A stretch of 64,000 nucleotides of DNA, taken from Halomicrobium salinisoli. Its GTDB lineage: Archaea > Halobacteriota > Halobacteria > Halobacteriales > Haloarculaceae. Below, piece by piece: positions 52,390-61,265 of this stretch. Made by a program: the position numbers and the translations under genes. Within the stretch, counting starts at the first letter, position 1. The number at the start of each line of letters is the position of its first letter. The DNA lies in assembly GCF_020405185.1 (NCBI RefSeq), contig NZ_CP084463.1:1178001-1242000 (forward strand), read 5' to 3'. The notes beneath the pieces are model-generated. The model ran no database searches. It was not told the DNA's origin and worked only from the letters and a program-made list of their open reading frames with translations.

Positions 52390-53244
52390 ATGGACGTGCG
52401 TCCCCTGGTACTCGCGCTGGTCGCCGTCACCGCCGGCTGCGGTGGGCTGGCGGGCGGCGACCAGGAGACGCCCACGCTCACGCCGGCGCCCGTCCCGGAA
52501 ATCGACGACGACGCCGGGCTGGTCGCGCCGGGCGTCGGCGCCGACGGGTCCGTCGACACCGGGCGCCTGGCTCGCGCCCACGCGCGAGCGGTCGAGAACG
52601 AGTCCTACGTCTTCCGGAGCGAGCGCGGCACAACCAGCACGCGGGGCGAACAGACGGCCCCGACGAGCCTGGAACGCCACCTCCGCGTCGAGGGGCCCCA
52701 CAGCTATCACTACTGGACCGATCGCCGCATGGCCCGCGTCGACGGCCGCCTGCGCTTCCTGGCCAACTACAGCGAGTACGCCGACGACGGCGTCGGGTTC
52801 GTCCGGTACACCGCCGGTGCCGACAGCGGCGTGACCTACCGGCCGATCAGCGGCGCGACCCCGAACCGGTTCGTCTCCCTTGCGACCGAGCCGATCAGAC
52901 GCCACCTCGCCGGCGAGGACCTCGACGTGACCGAGGTCAGCAGCGGCGGGCAGCGCTACTACGAGGTCGAGGCGACACGGGACCGGCTGGTCACCGGCGA
53001 GTCGGTCGAGAACTACACCGTCACGGCGCTGGTCCGCCCCGACGGATTCGTCCGCTCGCTGTCGGTCTCCTACGTCATCCCCGACGAGCAGCGGCGGGCG
53101 TTCCGTAGCTTCGAGTACACCGACGTCGGCGAGACGACGGTCGACCGCCCGGGCTGGATCGACGACGCGCGGACGGCGGTCGATTCCGACGGCGGGAACC
53201 GTTCGACCGCCGCCGGAGTGACGGACACCGTCCGCTCGAACTGA
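52390..53244 (+). CDS. Secreted lipoprotein (DUF7537-like)
   Basis: A 284-residue exported protein. The N-terminus MDVRPLVLALVAVTAGCGGL is a lipoprotein signal with lipobox TAGC, so the Cys at residue 17 would be lipid-anchored outside the membrane. A Thr/Pro stretch follows, then an extracellular domain (AHARAVENESYVFRSERGTT, VEGPHSYHYWTDRRM) resembling the haloarchaeal DUF7537 family. Its role is unknown; LolA/LppX-like beta folds are possible. ATG 52390 is chosen since it opens the signal peptide. Confidence 0.78.
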   Translation: MDVRPLVLALVAVTAGCGGLAGGDQETPTLTPAPVPEIDDDAGLVAPGVGADGSVDTGRLARAHARAVENESYVFRSERGTTSTRGEQTAPTSLERHLRVEGPHSYHYWTDRRMARVDGRLRFLANYSEYADDGVGFVRYTAGADSGVTYRPISGATPNRFVSLATEPIRRHLAGEDLDVTEVSSGGQRYYEVEATRDRLVTGESVENYTVTALVRPDGFVRSLSVSYVIPDEQRRAFRSFEYTDVGETTVDRPGWIDDARTAVDSDGGNRSTAAGVTDTVRSN

Positions 53245-53359
53245 CCGAGCGACTCTGGCCGTCGGTATCGAACAACGATCGGTGGAGTCCGTCGCGTGTG
53301 ACGGCTCACTGCCATCGAAACTGTCAGGTTAGTTGCCAGTGCACGGCACCGTACGGCAA

Positions 53360-54256
53360 ATGTCACGGGAGACAGTATCGACGCGACCGCGTCGAGCGAT
53401 CCGCGAGCGACTCGTCGGCCGTCCGGTAGCGGGCTTCTTCGCCGTCACCTGCACGTTCTCCTGGTCGCTCCAGGCGGTTGCCGGACTCGGCCGCTTTGGC
53501 CCGCTCTGGACAGTGTTTCTGGTCGTCGTCAGTATCTTCGGCCCGGCCGTCGGCGCCGTCGCCGTGGTCCGGTGCTCCGGGACGTCTCTCACACAGTGGG
53601 TCGACCGGACGATCAGGCAGCGAGTCGACCGTCGGCTGTTCGTCGGCGCGATCCTGCTTCCGGTCGCGTTCGTGCTCGTCCACACCGCGTTCCTCCGCGT
53701 GGCCGGTATCGCGACGACGCTCACGATCGGAGTCGACTCGTGGATGACGTTTCTCGCGAACGCCGTGGTCGTCGCACTTATCGGCGGCGGACAGGAGGAA
53801 TTCGGCTGGCGCGGCTTCGCACTACCGCACCTCCAGGAGCAGTACAGTCAGCTGACCGCTACCCTCACCGTCGGGGCCATGTGGACGGTCTGGCACCTCC
53901 CCGTGTTCTACGTGCTCCCGTCCGGCGTACCCACCACCGGCGGGTCTCCCCTCGGGTTCGCGGCCTTCACCGTCGCGCTGACGGGCCTGTTCACGGTCGT
54001 CTACAACGCCGCAGGCGGGTCCGTCGCCGTGACGATGCTCATGCACGGCTGTTTCAACGCATCGGGTGCCCTCTATCAGTCCCACCAGCGTGCGACTGTC
54101 GCAGGCGTCCAGGCGTCAGAACTGCTCAAGGTTCCTGCGGTCCTGTCGATCGTCGTGGTCCTCCTCTTCGCCCTCCGCCGATGGTCACCGGATCGCCGGC
54201 GCAGCGTCCGCTGGTCCCGGTACCGTCGGGCCGCTCCCGGATCCGGGACCGACTGA
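53360..54256 (+). CDS. CPBP-family intramembrane metalloprotease
   Basis: A 298-residue membrane protein with about eight helices. The CPBP (Abi/Rce1-like) motifs are GGGQEEFGWRGFALPHLQEQ near 142 (EExxxR), WTVWHLPVFYVLP near 176, and MLMHGCFNASGALYQ near 224. The Glu and His residues form the membrane-embedded metal site. Relatives process prenylated proteins, bacteriocins or anchors; the target here is unknown. ATG 53360 is preferred to an upstream TTG. Confidence 0.88.
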   Translation: MSRETVSTRPRRAIRERLVGRPVAGFFAVTCTFSWSLQAVAGLGRFGPLWTVFLVVVSIFGPAVGAVAVVRCSGTSLTQWVDRTIRQRVDRRLFVGAILLPVAFVLVHTAFLRVAGIATTLTIGVDSWMTFLANAVVVALIGGGQEEFGWRGFALPHLQEQYSQLTATLTVGAMWTVWHLPVFYVLPSGVPTTGGSPLGFAAFTVALTGLFTVVYNAAGGSVAVTMLMHGCFNASGALYQSHQRATVAGVQASELLKVPAVLSIVVVLLFALRRWSPDRRRSVRWSRYRRAAPGSGTD

Positions 54257-54375
54257 TCGGTCGGCGCAGTCGTCCGCGCCGGTGACTGAGACAGCGACGT
54301 TGCGCCCTCAGCTAGTCGTCGCCTCGCGATTCTCGGGGAGAGTACGCTTCGCGCACGCTACGCGGCGCTCACTGA

Positions 54376-55785
54376 CTACTCGTTCCCGAGAATAACCCGC
54401 TCGGTCATCGCGGCCGGATCCAGCACCTCGTCGGCCTCCTCCTCGGAGAGGTACCCCTCCTCGACGACGACCTCGCGGATGGTCTTGTCCTCGGCGAGGG
54501 CCTGCTTGGCGACCTTGCTGGCCTTGTCGTAGCCGATGGCGGGGTTGAGCGCGGTGGCGAGCGCCATGCTCTGCTGGACGCGCTCCTCGCAGTGCTCGCG
54601 GTCGGCCTCCAGTTTGGCGACGAACTTCTCGGCGAAGGCCTCGCTGCCGTTGGCGATCAGGCGGGCCGACTGGAGGAAGTTCGACGCGAGGACGGGCTTG
54701 TAGAGGTTGAGGTCGATCTGGCCCTCGGCGGCGCCGGCCGACACCGCGGCGTCGTTGCCGACGACCTGCTTGTGGACCTGGTTGACCGCCTCGGCGACGA
54801 CCGGGTTGATCTTGCCGGGCATGATCGAGGACCCGGGCTGGTTCTCGGGCTGGTCGATCTCACCCAGGCCGTTGCGCGGGCCGGAGGCCAGCAGGCGCAG
54901 GTCGTTGGCGATCTTGTTGAGGCTCCCGGCGACCGTCTCGAGGGCGCCGTGGGCCTCGTTCATCGCGTCGTGGGCGGCCTGGGCCTCGAAGTGGTTGTCG
55001 GCCTCGCGGAACTCGATGTCGGTCTCGTCGCTGATGTACTCGGCGGCCTTCTCCGGGAACTCGGGGTGGGTGTTCAGGCCCGTGCCGACGGCGGTCCCGC
55101 CGAGGGCGAGCTCGGCGAGGTGGTCGGTCGTGTTCTCGACGCGCCGGATGCCCTTCTCGATCTGGGTGCGGTAGCCGGAGAACTCCTGGCCGAGGCGGAT
55201 CGGCGTGGCGTCCTGGAGGTGGGTGCGGCCGGTCTTGACGACGTCGTCGAACTCCGCCTCCTTCTCCTCGAGGGCGGCCCGCAGCGTCTCCAGCGCGGGG
55301 AGGACGTCGTTCTCCACCGCCTCCAGGGAGGCGACGTGCATCGCCGTCGGGATCACGTCGTTGCTGGACTGGCCGAAGTTGACGTGGTCGTTGGGGTGGA
55401 TCTCGCGGGTGCCGATCTCGCCGCCGTAGATCTCGGTGGCGCGGTTGGCGATGACCTCGTTGGCGTTCATGTTCGAGGAGGTCCCGCTGCCGGTCTGGAA
55501 CACGTCGACGGGGAACTGGTCGTCGTGCTCGCCGGCGATGACCTCGTCGGCGGCCTCGACGATGGCGTCGGCCTTGTCGTCGGGGACCGTCCCGAGGTCG
55601 CTGTTGGCCAGCGCGGCGGCCTTCTTCACGATGCCCAGGGCGCGGACGAACCGGCGCCCGAAGGTGACCTCCGAGATGGGGAAGTTCTCGACGGCGCGCT
55701 GGGTCTGGGCGCCCCAGTAGGCGTCCGCCGGCACCTGCATCTCGCCGAGGCTGTCCTGCTCCGTGCGGAACTCGTCGTCGGTCAT
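54376..55785 (-). CDS. fumC: Fumarate hydratase, class II
   Basis: A 469-residue TCA-cycle enzyme interconverting fumarate and malate. Family motifs: TGSGTSSNMNANEVIANRA near 101, GRTHLQDATPIRLGQEFSGY near 189, and the signature GSSIMPGKINPVVAEAVNQV near 317. The flexible loop and the catalytic Ser lie in this last region. It ends DPAAMTERVILGNE. The start ATG 55785 matches MTDDEFRTEQDSLGEMQVP. It is a single-gene unit, downstream of the convergent CPBP gene. Confidence 0.95.
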   Translation of the reverse strand: MTDDEFRTEQDSLGEMQVPADAYWGAQTQRAVENFPISEVTFGRRFVRALGIVKKAAALANSDLGTVPDDKADAIVEAADEVIAGEHDDQFPVDVFQTGSGTSSNMNANEVIANRATEIYGGEIGTREIHPNDHVNFGQSSNDVIPTAMHVASLEAVENDVLPALETLRAALEEKEAEFDDVVKTGRTHLQDATPIRLGQEFSGYRTQIEKGIRRVENTTDHLAELALGGTAVGTGLNTHPEFPEKAAEYISDETDIEFREADNHFEAQAAHDAMNEAHGALETVAGSLNKIANDLRLLASGPRNGLGEIDQPENQPGSSIMPGKINPVVAEAVNQVHKQVVGNDAAVSAGAAEGQIDLNLYKPVLASNFLQSARLIANGSEAFAEKFVAKLEADREHCEERVQQSMALATALNPAIGYDKASKVAKQALAEDKTIREVVVEEGYLSEEEADEVLDPAAMTERVILGNE

Positions 55786-55885
55786 ACAGTGTGGGGGTCG
55801 GACGCACGCGCGTAAAACCCGGCGGTTCCGTCCGGGCGACAGCCCGTATCCCCCTGACGTGCCCGCCGTCTCCGATCGGCGGGCC

Positions 55886-57724
55886 TCAGCAGCCGGGTGG
55901 GTACAGTCCGTTCGGACTGGTGTCGAAGTCGTCGCAGTAGTCCGGGTAGTCGTCTTCAGTCTCGGTCTCCGTTCGGGTTTCTGTCTCCGTCTCGGTGTCG
56001 TTCCCGGTGTTCTGGTCGTTCCCGGAGTCGTCACCGCTCCTTCCACCGTCGCCGTCGTTCGAGTCGGACGGCGTATCGGTCGGTTCGGTCTGCAGGTCCG
56101 GCGTGATCGTCACGTGGTCGACCGCGACCGCACGGTCCGTCGACGTCCCGCGCAGGTCTCCCCCGCTCTGGCCCGACGCCCCGTAGTGGGCCCGGACGAC
56201 GACCTCCGTGGCGTTCGTGTTCGCGAACTCGACCGTAGCGGCGTCGCCGCTGGCGTCGATCTCCGGGTTCTCACAGGGGCCGGAGCGCCACGACAGCTCG
56301 ATCGGTCCAGGGGCGTTTTCGTACTCGGCGGTGAATTCCGCGTCTTCTCCGATCCCGACCTGCGCCGGTTCGGCGATGGAAACACCGAACGGTGAACTCA
56401 CCGGGTCGAGACACTCCGTGTGAGACACCGACGCGGAATAGTCGTCCGGTAGCCCCGTGTCGTTCACGTCGTCAGCAAACGCTTCCACGATAGCGTCTAC
56501 CACGCTGTGATGGTGGTCGTTGTCGTCGTCGACCCAGCTCAGGTCCAGCGAGAGGTCCTCGTCGGGGACCTCGTGGTGGGTGTCGGAGAGCGGGCGCCGG
56601 TTCGCGCAGATGGCGAACGTGTACTCTCCGGGGTAGACCCTGAGAGAGGAGAAGCACCCGGGGAGTGACCCGTTGTGCATCACGTAGTCGTCCTCGACGT
56701 GCCATCCCAGGCCGTAGTCCTCGTCTGCTCCCTGTCGACTGGTCATCTCCTCGATCGAATCGAACGACAGAACGCCGCCGAGGAGCGACGGCAAGGTGAT
56801 GCCGTCGGCGAACTGCACGAGTTCCTCGGGAGAGGCCACCCAGCCGCCGTGCGGGAGCGAGCGGTGCCGCACCAGGTCTTTCCCGTAGGGTTCGCTCGAA
56901 CCGAGTCGCCTGGATTCGTGATACGCCACTTCCCTCGGATTGCGGTCCGCCCGCTTCGTGCCCGCCGTCGCCAGGTCGCGGATCCCACAGGGCTCGAGTA
57001 CGGCGTCGCGGACGAACCCCGCGTAGCTGGTTCCCGAGACTCGTTCGATCACCTCGCCCAGGACCATGTAGTTGAAGTTCTCGTACTGGTGGCTGTCGTC
57101 GTCGTCGTAGTCGGGGGTCGTCTCCGGTTCGAAGGCGAACTCGTGCTCGTCCAGTACCCAACTGATCAGCTCCCGGCGCCCCATCTCGTGGGCGTCGGTG
57201 GCCGGGACCTCGCAGTGCTCGGGATACACGACGTCTCCGACGTCGTTCTGGTCCGAATCGAATCCGCTCGTATGCGTGAGCAGAGAGCGAACTGTGACCG
57301 GTCCCGGGTCGTCGACGCCGTCCGCGAACGTCGGCGTCCCGTAATCGTAGAGGACGCCGTCCGGCCCGAACACTGCCTCGTCTAGCCCGAGTTCCCCCCG
57401 GTCGACCAGCACCAGCACGGCGACCGCGGTGATCGGCTTGGAGATGCTCGCGACCCGGAACCTGTGGCACGGGGTCAGGTCCACCTCGGACCCCTCGATG
57501 ATCCCTGCGCTCCCGTATCCCTCCGCGAAGGTCACCTCGCCGCCGTGCGATACGGCGACCGATACGCCCGGGATGTCGTAGTGATCTCGGACCGTCTCGA
57601 TTCGCTCTTCCAGCAGTGCGACCGGATCGTCCGACTGGCCCGCTCCCGTCCCGATCGACCCCAGCGCGGCCCCGCCGATTGCGATCGACTTCAGCACGTT
57701 CCGCCGCGAACGTCTGTCTGTCAT
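55886..57724 (-). CDS. Tat-exported serine hydrolase (class C beta-lactamase fold) with C-terminal stalk
   Basis: A 612-residue exported protein. The N-terminus has a twin-arginine signal, RRSRRNVLKSIAIGGAALG. Catalytic residues are Ser93 and Lys96 in ASISKPIT (SxxK), Tyr in YENFNYMVLGE near 214 (YxN), and HNGSLPGCFSS near 354 (HxG). This is the serine beta-lactamase/DD-peptidase fold; archaea lack peptidoglycan, so a peptidase or esterase role is likely. From 430 an Ig-like region, then an Asp/Thr/Glu-rich stalk (near 555-595), leads to a tail with two Cys. A TATA box lies upstream at 57748. Confidence 0.88.
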   Translation of the reverse strand: MTDRRSRRNVLKSIAIGGAALGSIGTGAGQSDDPVALLEERIETVRDHYDIPGVSVAVSHGGEVTFAEGYGSAGIIEGSEVDLTPCHRFRVASISKPITAVAVLVLVDRGELGLDEAVFGPDGVLYDYGTPTFADGVDDPGPVTVRSLLTHTSGFDSDQNDVGDVVYPEHCEVPATDAHEMGRRELISWVLDEHEFAFEPETTPDYDDDDSHQYENFNYMVLGEVIERVSGTSYAGFVRDAVLEPCGIRDLATAGTKRADRNPREVAYHESRRLGSSEPYGKDLVRHRSLPHGGWVASPEELVQFADGITLPSLLGGVLSFDSIEEMTSRQGADEDYGLGWHVEDDYVMHNGSLPGCFSSLRVYPGEYTFAICANRRPLSDTHHEVPDEDLSLDLSWVDDDNDHHHSVVDAIVEAFADDVNDTGLPDDYSASVSHTECLDPVSSPFGVSIAEPAQVGIGEDAEFTAEYENAPGPIELSWRSGPCENPEIDASGDAATVEFANTNATEVVVRAHYGASGQSGGDLRGTSTDRAVAVDHVTITPDLQTEPTDTPSDSNDGDGGRSGDDSGNDQNTGNDTETETETRTETETEDDYPDYCDDFDTSPNGLYPPGC

Positions 57725-57747
57725 TCCAGATCATAATACAGCCCCAG

Positions 57748-57754
57748 ATATAAA
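57748..57754 (-). promoter_or_regulatory. TATA box of the serine hydrolase gene
   Basis: On the minus strand TTTATAT lies 24-30 bases upstream of the ATG at 57724 within a 60-base A/T-rich patch, which stands out in this GC-rich region. The transcript would be nearly leaderless. Confidence 0.65.
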
Positions 57755-57939
57755 TAATTTAGTAATAGAAACGATGAAAATAACGTAGGTCGAGGCGGCA
57801 CGTCAGTGACGTCCCGGACGGAGCCACCGGTGGACGGGTGGGCTGTATACGGGAGCGGGAACTCCCGGGTCGATCGCAGACTACGGGCGTTGCGTGCTCG
57901 CTCCCGGTGTCAGGTCCCGCCAGGTGGCGGCCCCGCCGT

Positions 57940-58920
57940 TCAGGTCCACCGGTCGAGGCCCGTCTGCGCGACGGAGTCCTCGATGCGACCGAAGGCGGTC
58001 TCGACCTCGTCTTCGGCGACCTCCCACTCGCCGGTGACGTACTCTCGGGCCGCGTCGAGGTCGGGATTCACGTCGCGGTCGAACTCGTAGTCGTCGGTGA
58101 CGGCGGGGTCGAGGAAGAGGTTCCGGATGCGGTCGCCGTGGTCGACGTGCTCGCCGCGGGCCTCCAGCGCGCCCCAGAGGTCGCCGTGCTCGCGGACGAG
58201 CGTGATCGCGGTCTTCGGGCCGATGCCGGAGATCCCCTCGTTGAAGTCGGTGCCCATCAGGATGGCGGCGTCGACCAGTTGCTCCCAGGTGACGTCGTGG
58301 CGCTCCAGCGTCGCCTGGAAGTCCATCAGCTCGGGGTCGCCGCTGCTGGTGAGCTGCCGGAGCGTCAGCGGCGCGCCCAAGAGTAGCGCGTCGTAGTCCT
58401 CCGTGCCCACGTAGTCGACGTCGTCCTGGCGGGCCATGTACGCGGCCTGCGCCTCACCCTCCGCGGGCGCGTCGATCACGGGCACGTCGAGCAGTTCGAG
58501 CACCTCGCGGGTCGTCGTCAGGATGGTGTCGGTGAGCCGCTGGGTCTGGGAGTCGAGGCGGGCGACGGCCGTCTCGTCTCCCTCCTCCCGCGCCGCCTCG
58601 AGCTTCTCCTCGCGCTTCTCGCGCTCCGCGCGGCGCTGCTCGACCTCCTCCTCCTTCAGGTCGGTCACGGAGCCGTCGAAGACGAAGACGGGCGTCAGGT
58701 CGTGCTCGAAGAACTTCGGGAGCCCCTGGACGACGCCGACGAGGTTGGCGACCTCGGTCCCGTCGGCGGTGGTGTAGGCGCCGTCGCGCGTGAACCGGAC
58801 CGTCGTCGTCAGGTAGCGGTACAGCCAGTTGTGCGCGTCGACGGCGACCACGCTCCCGCCGAGGTCCTCGAAGGCGACGTCCTCGATGGCCGCCAGCGAC
58901 CGCAGGTCCGAGTTTCCCAT
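57940..58920 (-). CDS. fen: Flap endonuclease 1
   Basis: A 326-residue FEN-1, which cuts 5' flaps in Okazaki-fragment maturation and repair. The N domain has [20 protein letters not shown] near 24 with the metal-binding Asp, the I domain has [16 protein letters not shown] near 147 and [14 protein letters not shown], and the H2TH region is [18 protein letters not shown] near 226. The C-terminus QTGLDRWT resembles a PCNA-binding PIP box. ATG 58920 matches [12 protein letters not shown]. The next gene downstream is on the same strand but separated by an A/T-rich promoter. Confidence 0.95.
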   Translation of the reverse strand: MGNSDLRSLAAIEDVAFEDLGGSVVAVDAHNWLYRYLTTTVRFTRDGAYTTADGTEVANLVGVVQGLPKFFEHDLTPVFVFDGSVTDLKEEEVEQRRAEREKREEKLEAAREEGDETAVARLDSQTQRLTDTILTTTREVLELLDVPVIDAPAEGEAQAAYMARQDDVDYVGTEDYDALLLGAPLTLRQLTSSGDPELMDFQATLERHDVTWEQLVDAAILMGTDFNEGISGIGPKTAITLVREHGDLWGALEARGEHVDHGDRIRNLFLDPAVTDDYEFDRDVNPDLDAAREYVTGEWEVAEDEVETAFGRIEDSVAQTGLDRWT

Positions 58921-58958
58921 CGGACCCCGATAGGGGCGATTCCGGCTTGAATCCCCCG

Positions 58959-59507
58959 CTACGACTGTTCCGCTCGTCCGTCGGCGTCCGGCGCGTCGGG
59001 GACGGCGGGCGGCTCCCCGCCGGTCCGCTCCAGGAACGCCTCCTCGGCCTCGGAGAGGTCCCGCTCTCGGTACCGGTCGAGCCCGGCCCGGTAGGATTCG
59101 GGGTCGCGGTCGCTCGGCCACTCCAGCACCAGTTCCGCGACGCCCGTCGTCTCGCCCGTGAAGCCGAAGCCGGCGCGGTAGCAGGCCTCGTAGGCGAAGG
59201 GGTTGTTGACGGCGATCCTGACGCGGTCGTACCCTCGCTCGCGTGCGTGATCCCGGGCGAACGCGAGCAGCTCCGGTCCGATCCCCTCGCCGCGGCGGTC
59301 CCGGCGAACCGTCACGTACCGCAGCCACAGCCGACCGGCGTCGGTGCGGTCCTCGTTGAACGCGACCGCGCCGATCACCTCGCCGTCCTCGCGCGCGACC
59401 GCCTTGCCGGTCGAGGACATGACGAACTTCCCCGCGTAGGCGAACTCGCGGTGGTCGAGGTCGAGCGTCGGCCCGTCCGGCGGCCACCCCAGCAGCGAGA
59501 GTTCCAT
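58959..59507 (-). CDS. GNAT-family N-acetyltransferase
   Basis: A 182-residue acetyltransferase. The acetyl-CoA motif A is [20 protein letters not shown] near 66 (R/Q-x-x-G-x-G/A type), and [18 protein letters not shown] near 102 is motif B. The C-terminal 45 residues are acidic and probably disordered. The target amine is unknown. ATG 59507 ([13 protein letters not shown]) is the family-like start. It lies 38 bases upstream of fen on the same strand. Confidence 0.82.
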   Translation of the reverse strand: MELSLLGWPPDGPTLDLDHREFAYAGKFVMSSTGKAVAREDGEVIGAVAFNEDRTDAGRLWLRYVTVRRDRRGEGIGPELLAFARDHARERGYDRVRIAVNNPFAYEACYRAGFGFTGETTGVAELVLEWPSDRDPESYRAGLDRYRERDLSEAEEAFLERTGGEPPAVPDAPDADGRAEQS

Positions 59508-59607
59508 GCCCGGCGGTAGGCGCGCCAGGACCAAGGGCGTACTGCGTCGACGCGAGCGACGAGCGGAGAGCGGGACACCCAAGTCAGTGCCTGCCACAGT
59601 CGTTCAC

Positions 59608-60033
59608 ATGAGCACCGTCTCGTCGCTGCGGGGCCGGATCGACGCGTCGTCGCTGACCGCCGCGCTCGCCGCGGGGGACGTGGCGGCCATCGCGCTGTTC
59701 GTCCTCCTCGGACAGACGATGGGCCACTCCATGAACCCGCTCGCGAACCCCGAGCGCGTCGCCGGGACGCTGGCGCCGTTCCTGATCGGCTGGGTCGTCG
59801 CGTCGCTGGTCGGGAGCCTCTACACGCGCGACGCGCTGCGGCCGCCGGTGCGCGCCGTGTCGTGGACGCTACCGGCCTGGATCCTCGCCGTCGTCGTCGC
59901 CCAGGCGCTGCGAGCGACCGCCCTGTTCCCGGGCGGCGCGGCGCTGACGTTCGCGCTCGTCTCGATCGCCGTCGGCGGCGCCCTCCTGGTCGGCTGGCGG
60001 CTCGCGATCGCGGCGGTGCTCAGCCGTCGGTAG
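59608..60033 (+). CDS. DUF3054 family membrane protein
   Basis: A 141-residue protein with four hydrophobic helices (about 20-38, 48-70, 83-100 and 110-135). AAGDVAAIALFVLLGQTMGH near 21 and FLIGWVVASLVGSLYTRDAL near 58 are typical of DUF3054 in halophiles and actinobacteria. Function is unknown. It is divergent from the GNAT gene with a 100-base spacer. Confidence 0.85.
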   Translation: MSTVSSLRGRIDASSLTAALAAGDVAAIALFVLLGQTMGHSMNPLANPERVAGTLAPFLIGWVVASLVGSLYTRDALRPPVRAVSWTLPAWILAVVVAQALRATALFPGGAALTFALVSIAVGGALLVGWRLAIAAVLSRR

Positions 60034-60159
60034 GACTCGGTCGCCGCTATCGGGCGTTCGAGAGGGAAAGGCTGTGAGGGGGAGAGGACCAGTCGGGCGG
60101 ACTGCGATGCCATGCCCTGAGTGCCGTCGGAGGGATCCGACGTCGCTCCGCGCGTCGGA

Positions 60160-60327
60160 TCAGCGCAGCTCGCCGGCCTGGAGGGACACCGTCGACTGGA
60201 TCCACGCTTCGTGGTTCTGGCGGTCGTAGATGACGAACTCCTCGTCGCCGATGTTGAGTTCGGCGTAGCGCCGCCCCTCCTCGTCGGTGGTGCCCTCGTT
60301 CACGTCGTCCGTGGCGTGCGTACTCAT
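60160..60327 (-). CDS. DUF7331-like 55-residue haloarchaeal protein
   Basis: A very short but convincing ORF: MSTHATDDVNEGTTDEEGRR, then YAELNIGDEEFVIYDRQNHE, then AWIQSTVSLQAGEL. It is acidic, without cysteines or membrane helices. The pattern of a disordered start and the conserved IGDEEFVIYD...AWIQS core is that of the small haloarchaeal family I know as DUF7331. Function is unknown. It converges on the DUF3054 gene. Confidence 0.7.
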   Translation of the reverse strand: MSTHATDDVNEGTTDEEGRRYAELNIGDEEFVIYDRQNHEAWIQSTVSLQAGELR

Positions 60328-60857
60328 GTGTATCGCGGGGGAGCAGGACGTCTGTCCCTCCGCTCGGCGGTAGCAGACGGGGGCTCATAAGCCCTCCCAT
60401 CCAGTTATCACTGATTGTAATTTCCCGTTAGTTGCCAGTAAATGCGGTTCTTCTCGTTATCAGGTGTGAGATTATCTCGCCCTGGCGGGCGTCTCGATCG
60501 GTGACTCCGCCGTCGCCGCCGTCCCGGCACAGCCGGGACGAGACCGGCGGTAAGGGGAGGTTACAGGCGGGTCGAAGTCGGAACGGGTCCGCTTCCCGCT
60601 CGAGGGCGGCGACGTCGCATCGCGGACCACCACGGTGTCGGCCGGGTCGACGCCCGCCACTCGATCAGCACCGGCGTCGCGCGCCGCGGAGCAGGTCAAC
60701 AACCGGGTCCTGCACCGGTCGAAGAATCCCGTCGTCACTGGCGCGCACGCCGGAAATCCGGACCGTAGCCACTCATAAGTTATAGAAATAATCTATCTAT
60801 ACATTCTGTCGAATACGGAGTGCCTACGAGGAACCTTACGTGGTAATTACGGGGAAC
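60328..60857. other. Gene-free region with A/T-rich patches
   Basis: No supported gene is seen in about 530 bases. Both edges are A/T-rich (around 60400-60470 and 60770-60860) compared with the surroundings; the first carries TTAGTTGCCAGT, also found at 53330. A frame of 88 codons on the minus strand (60472-60738) shows no protein-like pattern and is rejected. The region probably holds the divergent promoters of the DUF7331-like gene and the 60893 gene. Confidence 0.5.
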
Positions 60858-60864
60858 ATTTATG
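60858..60864 (+). promoter_or_regulatory. TATA-like box of the 60893 gene
   Basis: ATTTATG lies 29-35 bases upstream of the ATG at 60893 in an A/T-rich stretch. It supports this start and a short leader. Confidence 0.5.
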
Positions 60865-60892
60865 TACCCATACCTCCTTATTACAAGTACGC

Positions 60893-61111
60893 ATGACCGG
60901 TTACTACGACGTCGTCCTCGGCCTGATCCCGCTCGCCCTCGCAGGAATCTCCGTCGCTCTCTGGTCGCTGGGCCTCGAATGGACTGTCGCCATCCCGCTC
61001 GCCTCCGTCGTCGCGGTCGGCCTGATCGGCCACGCGATGTTCGTCAGGACGCCCGTCGACGCCCCGCAGCGGGAGAGCGCCCGGACCGAGCCGACGCAGA
61101 TGGCCGACTGA
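60893..61111 (+). CDS. Small haloarchaeal two-helix membrane protein
   Basis: A 72-residue protein (MTGYYDVVLGLIPLALAGIS). Two hydrophobic helices span about 5-27 and 31-51, followed by a polar tail (VRTPVDAPQRESARTEPTQ). Short proteins of this shape are common in Halobacteria, but I do not recognise a functional name. The promoter and start are well placed. The spacer to the next gene is about 150 bases. Confidence 0.65.
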   Translation: MTGYYDVVLGLIPLALAGISVALWSLGLEWTVAIPLASVVAVGLIGHAMFVRTPVDAPQRESARTEPTQMAD

Positions 61112-61265
61112 ACAGACCGCGCACTACTCTCCCGCTCTCTCTATCGGCTGCTGACCTCATCGCCGCCGCTTTTCCGAATTTTCCGCCGTCCTCGCTCGTC
61201 GAGCGCCGGCACCTCCCGTCGTCCTGCCGCCACTGCTTATGTGAACCCCACGCGTAGGCCCAGCC

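Noticed and set aside
60472..60738. An 88-codon minus-strand frame in the A/T-rich spacer
   Set aside because: Composition and lack of any domain, promoter or acidic bias typical of haloarchaeal proteins argue against it.
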